A stretch of DNA of 64,000 nt from Papilionanthe hookeriana x Papilionanthe teres (taxonomy: Eukaryota; Streptophyta; Magnoliopsida; Asparagales; Orchidaceae): positions 76,965,877 to 77,029,876 of the forward strand of contig CM040426.1 of the NCBI GenBank assembly GCA_022702705.1. Reading direction: 5' to 3'. Below the pieces are notes generated by a model that searched no databases, was not told the origin of the DNA, and saw only the letters and a list, made by a program, of their open reading frames with translations. Shown here piece by piece: positions 52,862 to 64,000 of this stretch (the stretch's first letter is position 1; every line of letters starts with the position of its first letter). The position numbers were made by a program, and so were the translations under genes.

Positions 52862-55800
52862 TGTTGACCTCGCTTTTGATCGCGCTCGTGTTAGAATTTT
52901 GCTACGAGACCAAATTTCGACGCAATTTTGACGTGATCGTCGACGAGGTTGCCCAGATGACCTCAGACGACGAAACGGACTGCGTCGATGCGTCCGGAAC
53001 GTCGATTTACTTAAAATTGACATTAATTTTGCGACGATAGCTTGTTGGGAGCGAAAATTGCGATTTAGGGTTTAATTTTTGAATAAAATAATAATAAACC
53101 TATTTAAACTAAACTTAAACCCTAAAATCTATTTTCTCCCACTCGGCTCACCCGTCTCTCCCGCTCGAGCCCTATGGAGACTTCCGCGAGCCTTCTCCCG
53201 CACTCGAGCATCCTCCTCCTTTGCGGCCGTTTACCCCTCGAGCCGCACGCGATCATTCCTATCCTTATCCCTGCTCGAGCAAATGGCCCCTGCGACATTT
53301 CTGGCGTGAGAGTTATCCCTGCGGCTTCTCCCGCGTGCGCAAGTGGCCCGATCCTCCTTGCGGCATTTTTCTCCATTCTCTCGTACCTTCCCGATCCTAC
53401 TCGACTCCACAGGTATGGAGCGGCCCTCCTTTGCCTATAAATGCCCCATTTTGAGATGATTTAGGGCTGCTGAAAATCCTTGTGAGGAAGGGGAGGTGCT
53501 GTTGGATTGCTACCTGAACTTGCTATTCCTTTTGTGTGATTCCTGTTGTCTGGTAACTTCCCTCTACCCCTCTCTTACTCTGGGTTTTGGCCCAGGGAAG
53601 CTGTCATTTGTGTCGTTAGCTTGATTTGCCCTGTTTATGGTTTCGGCTAAGCATTTATATGCCATGGAGAGCTTTACCTACTTGCTTAAATAGTGTTTTC
53701 TCACTCCCCCTCTTTAGTAGCATGTTAGTTTGTTCTTATATGAAAATTTGAGGGGCTTTATTACATGAAGCATGTGTAGGAGTAGGGAATGTGGCATGAT
53801 ATTAGTTCCTCCTTTTGCTTTATTTGCTTAATATGGTGAAGTTGTAGTATGACATTAGCTTCTCTTTTCTTTTGTTTAAAGCAAGTTGAGTTTGATAGAA
53901 TATAATTTTGGGGCAAAATTAGCCTTTCTTGCTAGCATATGGGAGGATTGGGTTTAAATGCTTTAAGCTTCATTCTTTAAAAAGAAAATTGCATGCTAGA
54001 AGTGTTGGGAAGGAGATCCTATGTGTGTTCTTATTTAAAGAAAGTGCTAGTCTATTACTTTTGATGTATTAAAAGCATGTGTTCGAGGCAAGGGTTGGTC
54101 TCGTTTGCAAGCATGTTAAGATGGATATTGAGATGTTCCTTGCTTACTTTAGCTTGACATGAAACATGGAAGGACTTACTTAATTTTACATACATGTGGA
54201 GCTCACTTCTTGCTCCTATTTCTTCTTTAAAAAAAAAAGAGCAAAAGCATGTTAGGTAGGATTTTACTCTGATGTTGGGAAAAAGTTCCATGCTAGTTCT
54301 TCTTTACCTCACTTGGAGGCTTGGTTAGCTTGCTCTAACCCTTACCCGTGAGCCTGCTTTGCTTTGATAACTTATACTTGCTCTTGTTTTAACGTTTTAA
54401 AAAATGCATTCATGGCTTGATTTTGAGTCTAATGTTGGCTCGACTTTAGTCTTGTTACGGTTTAAATTTTGGATCTATGCCGGAATTAATCTCAGCTTCG
54501 TCATAGTATGATTTTGGGATTTATGTTGGCTCGGGTTTGAGCCTTATGCTGGCTCGGTTTCTCCCCTGTAGTGATTTCCTGCTTAAGCCGTGCATTGGGT
54601 TTTGTTTTGGCTTCATATTTAGCCTGGATCTGGACTTTGTGTTGGCTTTTGTGGAAGTTTGGGTTTTGATTTTATGGTCGAGCTGTGTTTTATTTGTTTA
54701 AATTTATATAGAGCTCTAAAAGATCTATTTTTATTAAGCTCTATTTAAGGAGTTTGGGTGGCTTGTCTTAAACTCCATTTAAGAGTTTATCTCGATATAT
54801 ATAAATGCTCCCCTTGTTTTAACGATTTAAAAAACTTATCTCTGCCTTTATGTGGGAGGCTCGGTTTGCTCATGTTGACCTTTATCCGTGAGCCTACTTT
54901 GATATATCTCACTTATCTCCATTCAAGTGATTTAAGGGATGAGTGCAGGGCTCGGTTTCATGCTTAGTATTGGCCCGATTTTAATCTTGTTACGGTTCAG
55001 GTTTTGGACTCATGTTAGGCTTGATTTCAGCTTTACTTGGGCTTGGGTTTAAGTCTTGCGGTGGTACGGCTTCACCCTTTTTGTGGCTTGGTTTTGGCTT
55101 TTCTGGTACTTCTAGTTTTGGCTTTGTGTTGGGACTGTTGTACCCTGGAGCTGGGCTCGTCTCTAGTCTTGCTGTGACTCGACCTTTGATCTCTTAGCAC
55201 CTCTTGTTTTGGTTTTGTATTGGGGCTGCTTTAATTTGGAGCTGGGCTGATTTTTGGCCAGGTGGTGGCTCGGGTTTATGCTTTGTGTTGGCTCAGTTAT
55301 GGCTTTATGTGAATTTAAACCCTATGATTATTTGATGAATACCTTCATACATTTTGTGGTGAGTTTGGAGTTAAATTGATTTTGAAAAGGCTTGTCAATT
55401 CACTTCTCTTATAAATTTGGAAGTTTGTCAGTTCACCTTCTTTGTATTGGGAGTTTAGTGATCTTTCTGTTGTTGTTGACTTAGTCCGAGCACTGTAGGT
55501 GATCTTATTGAGAGAATTTATATTTTAAGAATTTGAACATTAATTTGAAATTTAGAAAATGCGGATTTTAGTATGGGTTTAGGAATTTTAGCGAGTGGGT
55601 CTCCCCGAGTCGTTTCTTTCCAGTTTGATTTACGAGATTTTAAAAGATTTTCGATTTCGTTCTTCTTAACCTAAATGGAAAGGACACCTTCTTTGGGTCG
55701 ATCCAACTACAAAAAAAGTGAGAAAATGATATCCTCTGGATTGATTCAAGGATCTTGGGTTTTGCTCTTACCTGTTTTAGGTGTGTTTTAGACTAACCCT

Positions 55801-57570
55801 CCTTCAGTTTTGACTCTTCTCTAATTTTAAGGTGGTTGTCTCCTTTCCTTCCCATTCTCTTTGATTGACGAGTTTTCCCCGCTTCAGTCGGAGTTGGTTT
55901 TGGTTTTGTTTTGGGGCAGTGATGGCGATGATGCTAAAGACACACCAGTGATAGAGTAGAATGATATCCCATCCTACGATATCAGGACCCGCTTCAGGGC
56001 CCTGATAAACCGTAGGATGACAGTATCATTCACCGCTAAAAAATGACGGGGCACCATCTTTCTTGGATTACTAGTGACACTTATACAGACGAAATGAACG
56101 ACTCGTAGACCAATCACAATTTTCAAAAATCGATAAGAATATGATACTACATTTTGCAATAAAAACATGTTTCTACTACAATAAAAAAAAATAATTAAAA
56201 CTCTCTTTTGTATGCCTGAAACCCATGTGCATGCTAAAATAACAAATTTTAAAAATCTAAATTTGGTTGTCCACTTGTTGATCATCAGTCTCGGGTTGAG
56301 GAACACTCTCCTAAGTTAGGTTTAGTAGGACACCCCTCTAGTTGAGTAGCGGGGCTCCATACGCTCGGGTGACCAAGAGTAGCCTTCGACGACCCTTCGA
56401 GCGATGCTTCTGCGAGTTCGAGCCTAGCCCAGGCAGGAGTTCTTGCAGTTTTCTTCTGGTTTTCGTATGATTTTGATGAAGCACTCGTGGTCCTTTTTTC
56501 ACGATTTTTCTGAAGTTTCATGACTTCTGTTATTCATTTTCTCGAGCTTTTTGTTATGAGTCATTCGCTGTCTTTTCTCGAGCTTTCTGGACGATATTTC
56601 GTTTTCTACTTGGCTTTGCTTTGCAAGATGCTACTTCGAGCTTGTTGCGATAATGACTCTCAGGGTATACGGGTTTGTTTATATTTACGAGCGTATTACT
56701 TTTTGTACGTCTTCTTGTTCTTTTAGCACGTTGTCTTATCTTTCTCTTGCATCTTTATTGTTTTCTGCATTTGCATACATTATGCTATACATTTGTCTGA
56801 CGTTTAAGCATCTTTGCATAGGATGTTTAGAAGAACTAAACCATAGGGCCACCTGATTGAACATTTTAATTTGTCATCTTAGAAAACTCGACATCTTCAC
56901 GGCAAGGAGCTTGAAGCTGGTGTGGTGGGCAGCACGATTGTCTTCAACAGCAAAACATGTCTTCATCAATCAAATCACATGATAGCTTGGGAAGTCATCG
57001 AGGTTCGCTTCTGGACCTCTGACATCCACTGATCTCTTTCACTTTGGATTCTACAATCGATGTTCCAAATTTGAACTAATCACTTTCTAGCATCTTTATC
57101 AGATTTCGTTGAAAAGTCCTATCCTTTTAGCACTCTTGAATGTAATATTCCTTATTTTTTATCGAGAGTTTCTTAAGTGATTTCGGTCGTTTAAGATGTA
57201 ATTAACTATAGAGGCTTGCCCTTATAGGAAGCATTCTAGCTCGATTTAAAATAAACGCTATTTAATTCTTCGTATTAAAGGGGAGCTTGTCGGCAAATAA
57301 AATGGTTTCACGGACGAATGGACGTCATATATTTCTTAGTTTATTTGATCGAGCCTCACTCTCAAGTCACGTGTTTATCTTTTGGGGTAAATGTATGACT
57401 TGAGGTGTAAGCGCTTTCGATTTAAGCTATGAAAAATATGGGGTCGGTTGACTTCATATTTCTTTTCTAAAATTATATTGAAGCGTCCTTTCAAAGCGGG
57501 CGACGGGATTTCTATTCGGCGGCCAGACCGACTTCTACGGGCACTCCAGCACTCAAAACAACGGCCGACG
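52862..57570 (+). mobile_element. 4.7-kb solo LTR (copy 3) inside LINE C
   Basis: Begins TGTTGACCTC and ends GGCCGACG, matching the ends of copy 1 (GGCCGACA). It is flanked by GTGCA (52857-52861) and GTGCG (57571-57575), a 5-bp duplication with one change. The LINE reading frame resumes after the second flank. Sections near 52890-53020 and 57000-57060 match copy 1 (inverse of 29855-30000 and about 25290-25380). A TATAAAT at 53436 follows a C/T- and CpG-rich block, so the LTR is transcribed rightwards if active. The middle (53.5-56 kb) is non-coding and full of GGCTCGGTTTTGG-like words. Confidence 0.85.
53436..53442 (+). promoter_or_regulatory. TATA box candidate of LTR copy 3
   Basis: TATAAAT following about 300 bp of GC-rich DNA. 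Its place within the LTR fits a U3 promoter. Prediction only. Confidence 0.45.
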
Positions 57571-57575
57571 GTGCG

Positions 57576-59273
57576 GCAAAAGTTAAAGCGCGAAGAGGAA
57601 GCACAACATGTGGAGAACGATTTCCGAGAGAGGGATCGAAGCATGAAAATGATCTTCATAGGGCACAGGAGAACTTGCTTGCTCACATTAACTATTTTGA
57701 ATTGTTCCTTAAGCAGAAGGCTGCTGTCTCTAAATTTATTGATGGGGACAGAAACTCTTAAGTTCTACCAGGCTTGCATCAACTACAAAAGGAAATGTAA
57801 CATGATTCTAGCTATTACTAACTCTGATGGGCACAAATTAACTTCACACAACAAAATTGCTTCAGATGTTGTCAAGCACTTTCAATCCCTCTTTACTAGT
57901 AACTCCTTCACCTGCTCTCCTATTGATGCATCTCTTTTTTCTAACTGCCAGGGAATTCTACAGGATCTCAATCTAGCTCAGGTACCAAGGGAAGAGGAGG
58001 TTAAATCTGGTCTGGATTCTATAGATGGATTTAAAGCTGCAGGACCTGATGGATTCACCTCCACATTTTACAAAGTTAAGTGGCCACTTATCGAAGGAAA
58101 TCATGGAGGAGCGTGCAAGCTTCTTTTACGGTGTTGCCTCCCGGATATTTTACCTCCTCGAACTATGGTTACGATACCAAAAAGCAACAAAAGAGCGACA
58201 TGGGGGGACTTTAGACCCATTAGTCTCACTAGCTGTCATCTCGAAGCTTATCGGCAAAATTTTAGTTTTCGGACTTCGACCACACCTCCACCGTTTGATC
58301 CTCCCTAACCGAGTTTGCCTTTGTCGAAAGGTAGATGTATCTCTCGATAACATCTTATTAGCTCGGGAGCTCTTACTTGATTTGATTAGGAAATGTAGAG
58401 GGAGCGATGTTATTTTTAAGCTTGATATTAAAAAGGCCTATGACACTTTATTAGTTGGCCTTTCATACTTGATACTTTGAGTTACGAGGGGTTTTCGGAG
58501 CAAATTTCATACAGTTAATTGCTCGATGGCTAAAATGCAATACACACTCCATTCTCCTCAATGGAAGCACTTATGGGCTCTTTAGTGTTACTAGGGGCAT
58601 CAAACAAGGTGATCCCCTCTCCCCTACAATCTTTATCCTTGCCTTTGATTATATATCTAGGCTGCTGAATGATGCTTTCAATAAATCTCCTCACTTAGCT
58701 TATCAACATAAATCCATACTCAGAATCACTCATTTATCATATGCTGATGATCTAATCATCTTCACACAAGCTTCTTAACCGACACTAAGAACAGTTCACA
58801 AGGCTCTACAACAATTCCAGTCTGCCTCAGGGATGGAGTTTAATTTGCAGAAGTGTCAGATTTTTGCCAGTGCAAATATTAAGCCCCACATAAAACACTG
58901 GATTTCAAAATTACTTGGTTTCACGTTGGCCTCCCTTCCAATCCATTACTTGGGGGCTGATTTAATCGAGGGAGGGTCGAACGGACCCGGTTTAATCGGA
59001 TAATTGATTAAGTCAAACATCAACTCCTCAACTGGACCAACTCCTTTCTTTCCAATGGGGGGAGGGTCACCTTATTAAGAAGCACTCTTACAACCATTCC
59101 AGCTTATGCACTTCAGATGTTCTCAATGCAAAAAGGGACTCAAAGAGTACTTAGCCGAATTTTTAATAGATTTTTTTGGGCTGGTCAGTCCAAGCAGTAC
59201 CACTGGCTTCCTTGGCACAAAGTTTTCAAACCTTTACAAGCTGGTGGGCTCGGCATTAAAAGCTTTGATCATC
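57576..59273 (+). pseudogene. LINE C reverse transcriptase
   Basis: Blocks in order: LLAHINYFELFLKQKAAVSK (57670), the DSIDGFKAAGPDGFTSTFYK region (58020), WGDFRPISLTSC (58205), VIFKLDIKKAYDTL (58410) with the first catalytic Asp, RGIKQGDPLSPTIFILAFDY (58590), and SYADDLIIF (58737) with the YADD catalytic pair, then QKGTQRVLSRIFNRFFWAGQ (59130). Frameshifts near 58100 and 58470 and a stop near 58780 inactivate it. It ends abruptly at KSFDHL where LTR copy 2 begins. Confidence 0.9.
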
Positions 59274-61309
59274 TGTCGGCCAACATTTTTTTGCTTTAAA
59301 AGAATATAAGTTTTAGTGATTTAGTTTAATATAAAAATGTATATAATTTTGAAAGTAATTTTGAAAATAATGTATTTTAATTTTAGAAAATGAGACCGTC
59401 TGGATCTCATTTGTCCTGTAGTTTGCATAATCGTGCTTGATGTCACACATGATACACTTTCTCGAAAAATTAATGTATTCTGCGACGGTAGACCCGATCA
59501 TACGAACTAAGGGACCCGTGACATCCGTTTGATGCTGCGAACATTTATGTGTGACCGACAAGTTCCCTACCTAATAGAAAAGCTAGGTAGGGTTTATTTC
59601 TACAGGTTCAAATTCCTTATAGATGGCCCTCTAGTTAATTACATCTCAAATGGTTGGTGTCACTGAGAAAACTCTCGATAATGATCGGTGGTTACTGTCT
59701 TGAGAATTGAGGGTTTAGGTTTTCGCGGTAGGACGTGGAAAGCGAGTGGGAGTGGCTCAAATGGGAACAGTTATTTCCAGGAGTCCAAAAGGAAGAAAAG
59801 GTAAGGGATGTCACAGATCTGAGGCAAAGCCCAGTGACTTCCCAACTATCCTATGGTATGGCTGCGTTTTTTTTTGAAACGATGTTAATTAAATGTTTGA
59901 TCCTGCCAATTTTATTATTTGGGACTTACATTTGCATAATACCTGATTATGCAAATAACCCATGAAGATAAGAGGGATTACGTCGTACGGGTACGACAAC
60001 CTCGAACATAAAGCGAGTTAGGACTTACTGCTGCGCTTGCGCACGGTTACGCTGCTTAAAGAGGAGAGTGAGGGTTTATGCGCTCCTGGGCGAGCTACTC
60101 TCGAAGTCACATATGTTGTTATTTAAACTAGGAAGAGTTTCTTCATTGAAGATCCTCTTGCTTCTCGATCCGAAGCTCCTCGTTGTCTTGCCTACGGAGT
60201 CGACTCCAAGCTTCTTGTTGAAGTAGCAGTCCTAAGGTCTAAGGTTCAAACGGTTTTGCCAAGTGTATTCCAATGTTTCAGGTTTTGTTGTTATTTCAAT
60301 TTTGCATGCATGGTAAAGTAAATTGCAAGTAAAATTGCTAGAAAGTAAAGCGCAGTAAAGTGGATTGTAGTAGAGTAATTTGCGATAAATAAGCGTAAAA
60401 GCGTACGCAGGCATCTACTACAGTTGTATAATTTGTATTACGAGTATAGTATGATTTACGATGAATTTAAATAAACTTGCGAGAGGAAGTAAGCGAGAGC
60501 GAGAAAACCCAACACGAAAGTCGGAAAATAAAGAAAACGAGTCGTAGAAATCGTAAACGAAACTCGTAATCACGTATGAAAGATCGGAGCGGGTATAAGA
60601 CATCGGTAGAGGTGGGGGCTCGGATGGGTAATGTGCTTCCCGTCCCTGGATAAGAAGCTCGCCAACCCGACGATCTAAGGAGGGTAATCCTTAACGCAAT
60701 CAAGTGACTAACCATAGGCCTTTATATATTTTATAAGGGAAAATTCTTTTATTTTCAATGCAAAAGTTGTTTAAGATTTTATGCGGAGTTCTTTTAATGA
60801 CGAAAGAGATTTTTATTTTTTTTGTTTTTGTAAATTTTGTAAAATGATAGAGTCGCATGAGTTAGTCAGCTTTAATCGTCGTTAGAATGCCTGGAGACCT
60901 AAGATCGTCGGGGAAAACAATCTGACAGAGTCGGGGAATAGTACTGATCGACCTTTCCTCTCCCCTTATGGAGGTCTCGAGGTAGGAGATACTTATTCCA
61001 ATTATCCCTCAGTATAGCACACGTAAGCATTATTATCGTCGCCATCGCTACGTAGACCTCGGACTTACACCGGTCAGATGATCCGTATGTGGCAAAACAA
61101 ATGTCCCCGATTGCGGGAGGATGCGGCGTAATGTTGAGCTCGAATCCGGTGCGTTGGGTTTCGATATTGGTTAAGTCGTTTTAGGAATTCACGAGTTGAT
61201 TTAATTAAGGAAGGGTGAACAAGCCTCGGTGCATTCTGCAGTGCAGTGTCTTGATCGAACTTGTGAATTAGGGTCGGGTGCCTAGTTTCGCTTGTGCATT
61301 TGAAGGTTA

Positions 61310-61560
61310 GGTGGATGGGTTCTCACACAGAGTGTGCTCTGGGTTTAGAAAGTCTGCAGTTAAGGTTAGGTGGGTGACTCACCTAAGGCGTGCACCTAAG
61401 GTTTAGGAAGTTTATGTTGTGGGTTAGGTAAAGGAGGTTTCACCTAAGGTGTGCACCTAAGGTTTAGGAAGTTTATGTTGTGGGTTAGGTAAAGGAGGTT
61501 TCACCTAAGGCGTGCACCTAAGGTTTAGGAAGTTTACACTCTAACTTGTGCTTGAAGTGG
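61310..61560. repeat. 61-bp tandem repeats in LTR copy 2
   Basis: Units share GTGCACCTAAGGTTTAGGAA and GGTTAGGTAAAGGAGG. Two are almost identical (starting about 61389 and 61450), with diverged units on the left and right. Confidence 0.85.
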
Positions 61561-61749
61561 CTAAGAGTGACTTATTCTTGCTCAAATTAAATCAGAAATT
61601 CCCCTTTTTGGACTTAACCGTTTTAAATAACAATAAAAAAAAAAACAAAGAAAACGGAGAAGGCAGGCTCACTTTCAACACAAGCAAAAGCCAAAAGAGA
61701 GGAAAATGCAAGTGAATCGGGCCAAAATCATAATTTTAAAACCTCCAAC

Positions 61750-62580
61750 GACCCGGGGCTGCAACTAGCAAGCCTATGCGGCGACTCTACAAGCTCCTAC
61801 GGCTCCGAGCTGCGACTCCGATGCTTCCTACAACATCCTACAGTGATTTGCGACTCCGATCAACAGTCTGAACTTCAGAACAGCACTCCTATGCTTTTCT
61901 AGAATTCCAAATATTCCAAGTAGCGATTGTATGACTTCAAACAATTTCGAACGACAATTATAAGCTCGGGACAACAATCCTACAACTTCCAAGCACTCCG
62001 AACATCACTCCTGTGGCATTTAATGACATTCTATGGCTTCCTACAACTCTCATAGCACCAAACAGTAATTACTAAACCTCCAAACATCAATCAAATCACT
62101 CCAGACAGCACTTAATTACACCAAACAAGACCTATACTCTTCCAAACAACATTTACATAATTCCGGACATCCACCAAACAGTCAAACAAGCAATTACATC
62201 ATTTCTAGCTCTCCTACTGAGCTTCCTAAAGCACTCGTTCGGCAAATCGAGCTTTTAACGACGGTTAGTATAACTTCTAAAACTTCCAAACAGCAACTTT
62301 AAGCTATGACAGCAATTATACAGCTCTTAAAACTTCCAAACAACAACTTAGAACAGCTAGACAGCATTCCCAAACAGCAAACAGCACTTCCAAGGGCCAA
62401 CAACAGCTTTCTAAAGCGCTTAACAACACTCACGATGACTTTCTAAACCTCCTACAATGGCTCTACGAGCAACTAGTGGCATCCTACGAGCGACTCCGGG
62501 CGTTCTTGCAGCTCCAACAACTCCAAACAGCCATATTAAATATCAAACGACAATTTAAATGATTCCAAACAGCATAAACA
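61750..62580. repeat. CAAACAGCA minisatellite in LTR copy 2
   Basis: Counterpart of 27330-28110 in copy 1. The units are more diverged. Confidence 0.65.
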
Positions 62581-63469
62581 AAGCAACAAAACTCTCAAAA
62601 ATAGTAAACAAATGAGTATTTTGAATAGATAATGAAACTCTCCAAAAGCAGTGGAGAAATTGGCATTTCAAATTGAGCACAAATCATTTTTAAAAAAAAA
62701 AAATAGTGAACAAAATGATATTTAAATGGTTCACAAAGATCTCCAAAACAATGGGAAAATCAACCCCAAGAAAATATAAATGCTTAAATCCTCCCCAAAC
62801 AAGGTATACCATGCAGCGAAAGAATTCCTTTGTCACATATGCAAGTATTCAAGTCCCAAGTGTGGTGCATGTAAACGCATAAGAATTAGGCCATATGTGT
62901 ACATGCAAGTGGAAACCTTGTGTTAACGAAGTAAATGCATCAAAATTGTATGACATATATGTAAAAGAAAATTGAGATTTACTTGCTAGCATATGTAGAT
63001 GCATAATAAGTCGTCACTGTTTATGTAAATCATCCATAAAAGATTCACGCAAAACAAAAGCATTACCACAATAAATGAATCAGAAGTTGCAATCAAATTT
63101 AATCCCATGACTTCTGCTATAAGAGACATCAACGCGATTTGCCTATCATTAGCTCTCTTCCAAATTGATAGTTGGTTTCAAGATTAAGATGTTCTTGAAA
63201 GCTAAAGCGAAGTACGGTCGAGATTAAGATATTCTTGAAAGTTCAAGCGAAAAGAAAAGGATCTTTTAGACAATTTGAGATTACTTAGCCCTTCGAGAAT
63301 ATATCAAATCAGTGCATTAGAACTAATAAACAAAAGAAAAGATTCCAAGAAACATACGAAGCGAGATGAATTCACGCTAAAACTCATGCGCGCAAAATCA
63401 AAAGATGTTGTAAAGAAACATAGAAATCTTGAAATCTTGTAGTGCAAAGGGAACGGAGTGATATACCTT

Positions 63470-63985
63470 GCTGTGTGACCAAAGAAAGGCACAGGCGAGG
63501 GTTTCGGTGGGCTCGAGCAGGCGGGGAGGAGCTAATGTCGAATCCTTTCTGCGTGAAGGAGGCGTCTCGGGGTTCGAATCAGGGCGAGCGGCTAGGGCTG
63601 CGATCGAGAGAGGAAGGAGGAGCTGGGTTCGGGGCAGTCGATGGTTCTGGGCGCGCGTGAGGAAGAGCTGGGGGGTTTGCCGAGCGTGGAGGAAGCGAGG
63701 AGGTTGAACGGGGCTTCTGTGCGAGCGCGAGGGAGAAGGGAGCAGGGGGGCGAACGGCTCTGCTGGGTCGAGCGGGAGCGTCGAGCGGGATGAGGGGTCG
63801 TGCGCGAGAAGCCGAAGGCTCGGTTTGCAGGGGGAAGCGAGGGTGTCGAGCTCGCGAGGGTTGCTGCGCAGGGAGGAAAGGAGGCGAGCGGGATTTGGAG
63901 GGCTGATCTTGATCTTGGTGCTCGAACAGGGGAGGAGAGCTAATGATCGAATGGGGAGGAGAGTCGCCTGTATTTATTGACGCGT
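63470..63985 (-). promoter_or_regulatory. GC-rich block with TATA candidate in LTR copy 2
   Basis: CpG-rich stretch matching 28690-29560 of copy 1. On the minus strand TCAATAAATACAGG (about 63969-63981) could be the TATA box of the LTR promoter. Inference only. Confidence 0.4.
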
Positions 63986-64000
63986 TTGGGCGCCAAAATT

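Larger units (their letters stand above)
50290..59273 (+). mobile_element. L1-type LINE (element C) interrupted by a solo LTR
   Basis: Leader 50290-50744, ORF1 from 50745, endonuclease about 52010-52861, solo LTR insertion 52862-57570, then RT 57576-59273, where a second LTR cuts the element. Order and motifs are those of plant L1 elements. Without the LTR the protein frame continues across the junction. Several point stops and frameshifts show that it is inactive. Confidence 0.88.
59274..64000 (-). mobile_element. LTR copy 2, same family, right end outside window
   Basis: From 59274 (TGTCGGCC, the inverse of the GGCCGACA end) it follows copy 1 block by block: the AGAATATAA start, the GAGACCGTCTGGATCTCATTT block, a GTACGACAACCTCG stretch, 61-bp repeats, CAGCA minisatellite and GC-rich block. 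The left flank TCATC is the expected target site in LINE C. If as long as copy 1 it would end near 64.7 kb. It may be a solo LTR, or the 3' LTR of a full element lying to the right. Confidence 0.85.

Noticed and set aside
50000..64000. Searched by eye for POLL palm and thumb exons
   Set aside because: No GGSYRRGK-like or D-x-D motif of family X polymerases was found on either strand; the whole stretch is accounted for by LINE C and two LTRs.

Overview
The window is nuclear DNA of a flowering plant with a large, transposon-rich genome. The evidence is an intron-less DYW-type pentatricopeptide repeat (PPR) gene, a plant LIM-protein exon, a plant-type DNA polymerase lambda gene, and plant families of copia, gypsy, L1, RTE and 5S-derived elements. 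Very long introns fit an orchid, palm, magnoliid or similar large genome, but I cannot name the species.

Layout. 1-3.9 kb: decayed Ty1/copia element (+), its 5' part outside the window. 3.9-10.6 kb: AT-rich DNA with RTE LINE 3' ends, a 315-bp tandem duplication, MITE-like repeats and a tRNA-derived SINE. 10.67-10.93 kb: last exon of a WLIM-type LIM gene (+). 11-14.3 kb: intergenic DNA with foldback repeats. 14.33-16.24 kb: complete PPR-DYW gene (-). 16.2-20 kb: MITE-like repeat and a Ty3/gypsy gag relic. 20.145 kb to the right edge: DNA polymerase lambda (+), of which eight exons (371 codons: BRCT, linker, lyase domain, start of the polymerase core) are visible. The catalytic palm and thumb exons must lie beyond 64 kb, if they exist.

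Most of the window is POLL intron. Intron 2 (10.1 kb) holds a SINE, a 281-bp tandem duplication in a terminal-inverted-repeat element, a 449-bp MITE with a 9-bp target duplication, and a complete 5.4-kb solo LTR (24788-30232, target duplication TGTAC). Intron 6 (17.1 kb) holds a gypsy chromovirus-like element (-) broken by a nest of two head-to-tail ORF1-only LINE elements and an RTE fragment, a 434-bp tandem duplication, another LINE ORF1 fragment and a TRIM-like element with 5S rRNA-derived repeats. Intron 8 (more than 14 kb) holds an L1 LINE (ORF1, endonuclease, reverse transcriptase) split by a 4.7-kb solo LTR and cut off by a second LTR of the same family in opposite orientation.

The genes do not form a functional cluster. 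LIM proteins bundle actin, the PPR protein should edit organelle RNA, and POLL repairs DNA. I found no convincing undescribed multi-gene system. The most unusual points are the transposon-swollen POLL gene, its possible upstream ORF ending one base before the main start, the 5-kb solo-LTR family, the ORF1-only LINE pair, the 5S-derived repeats, and three nearly identical tandem duplications of 281-434 bp.
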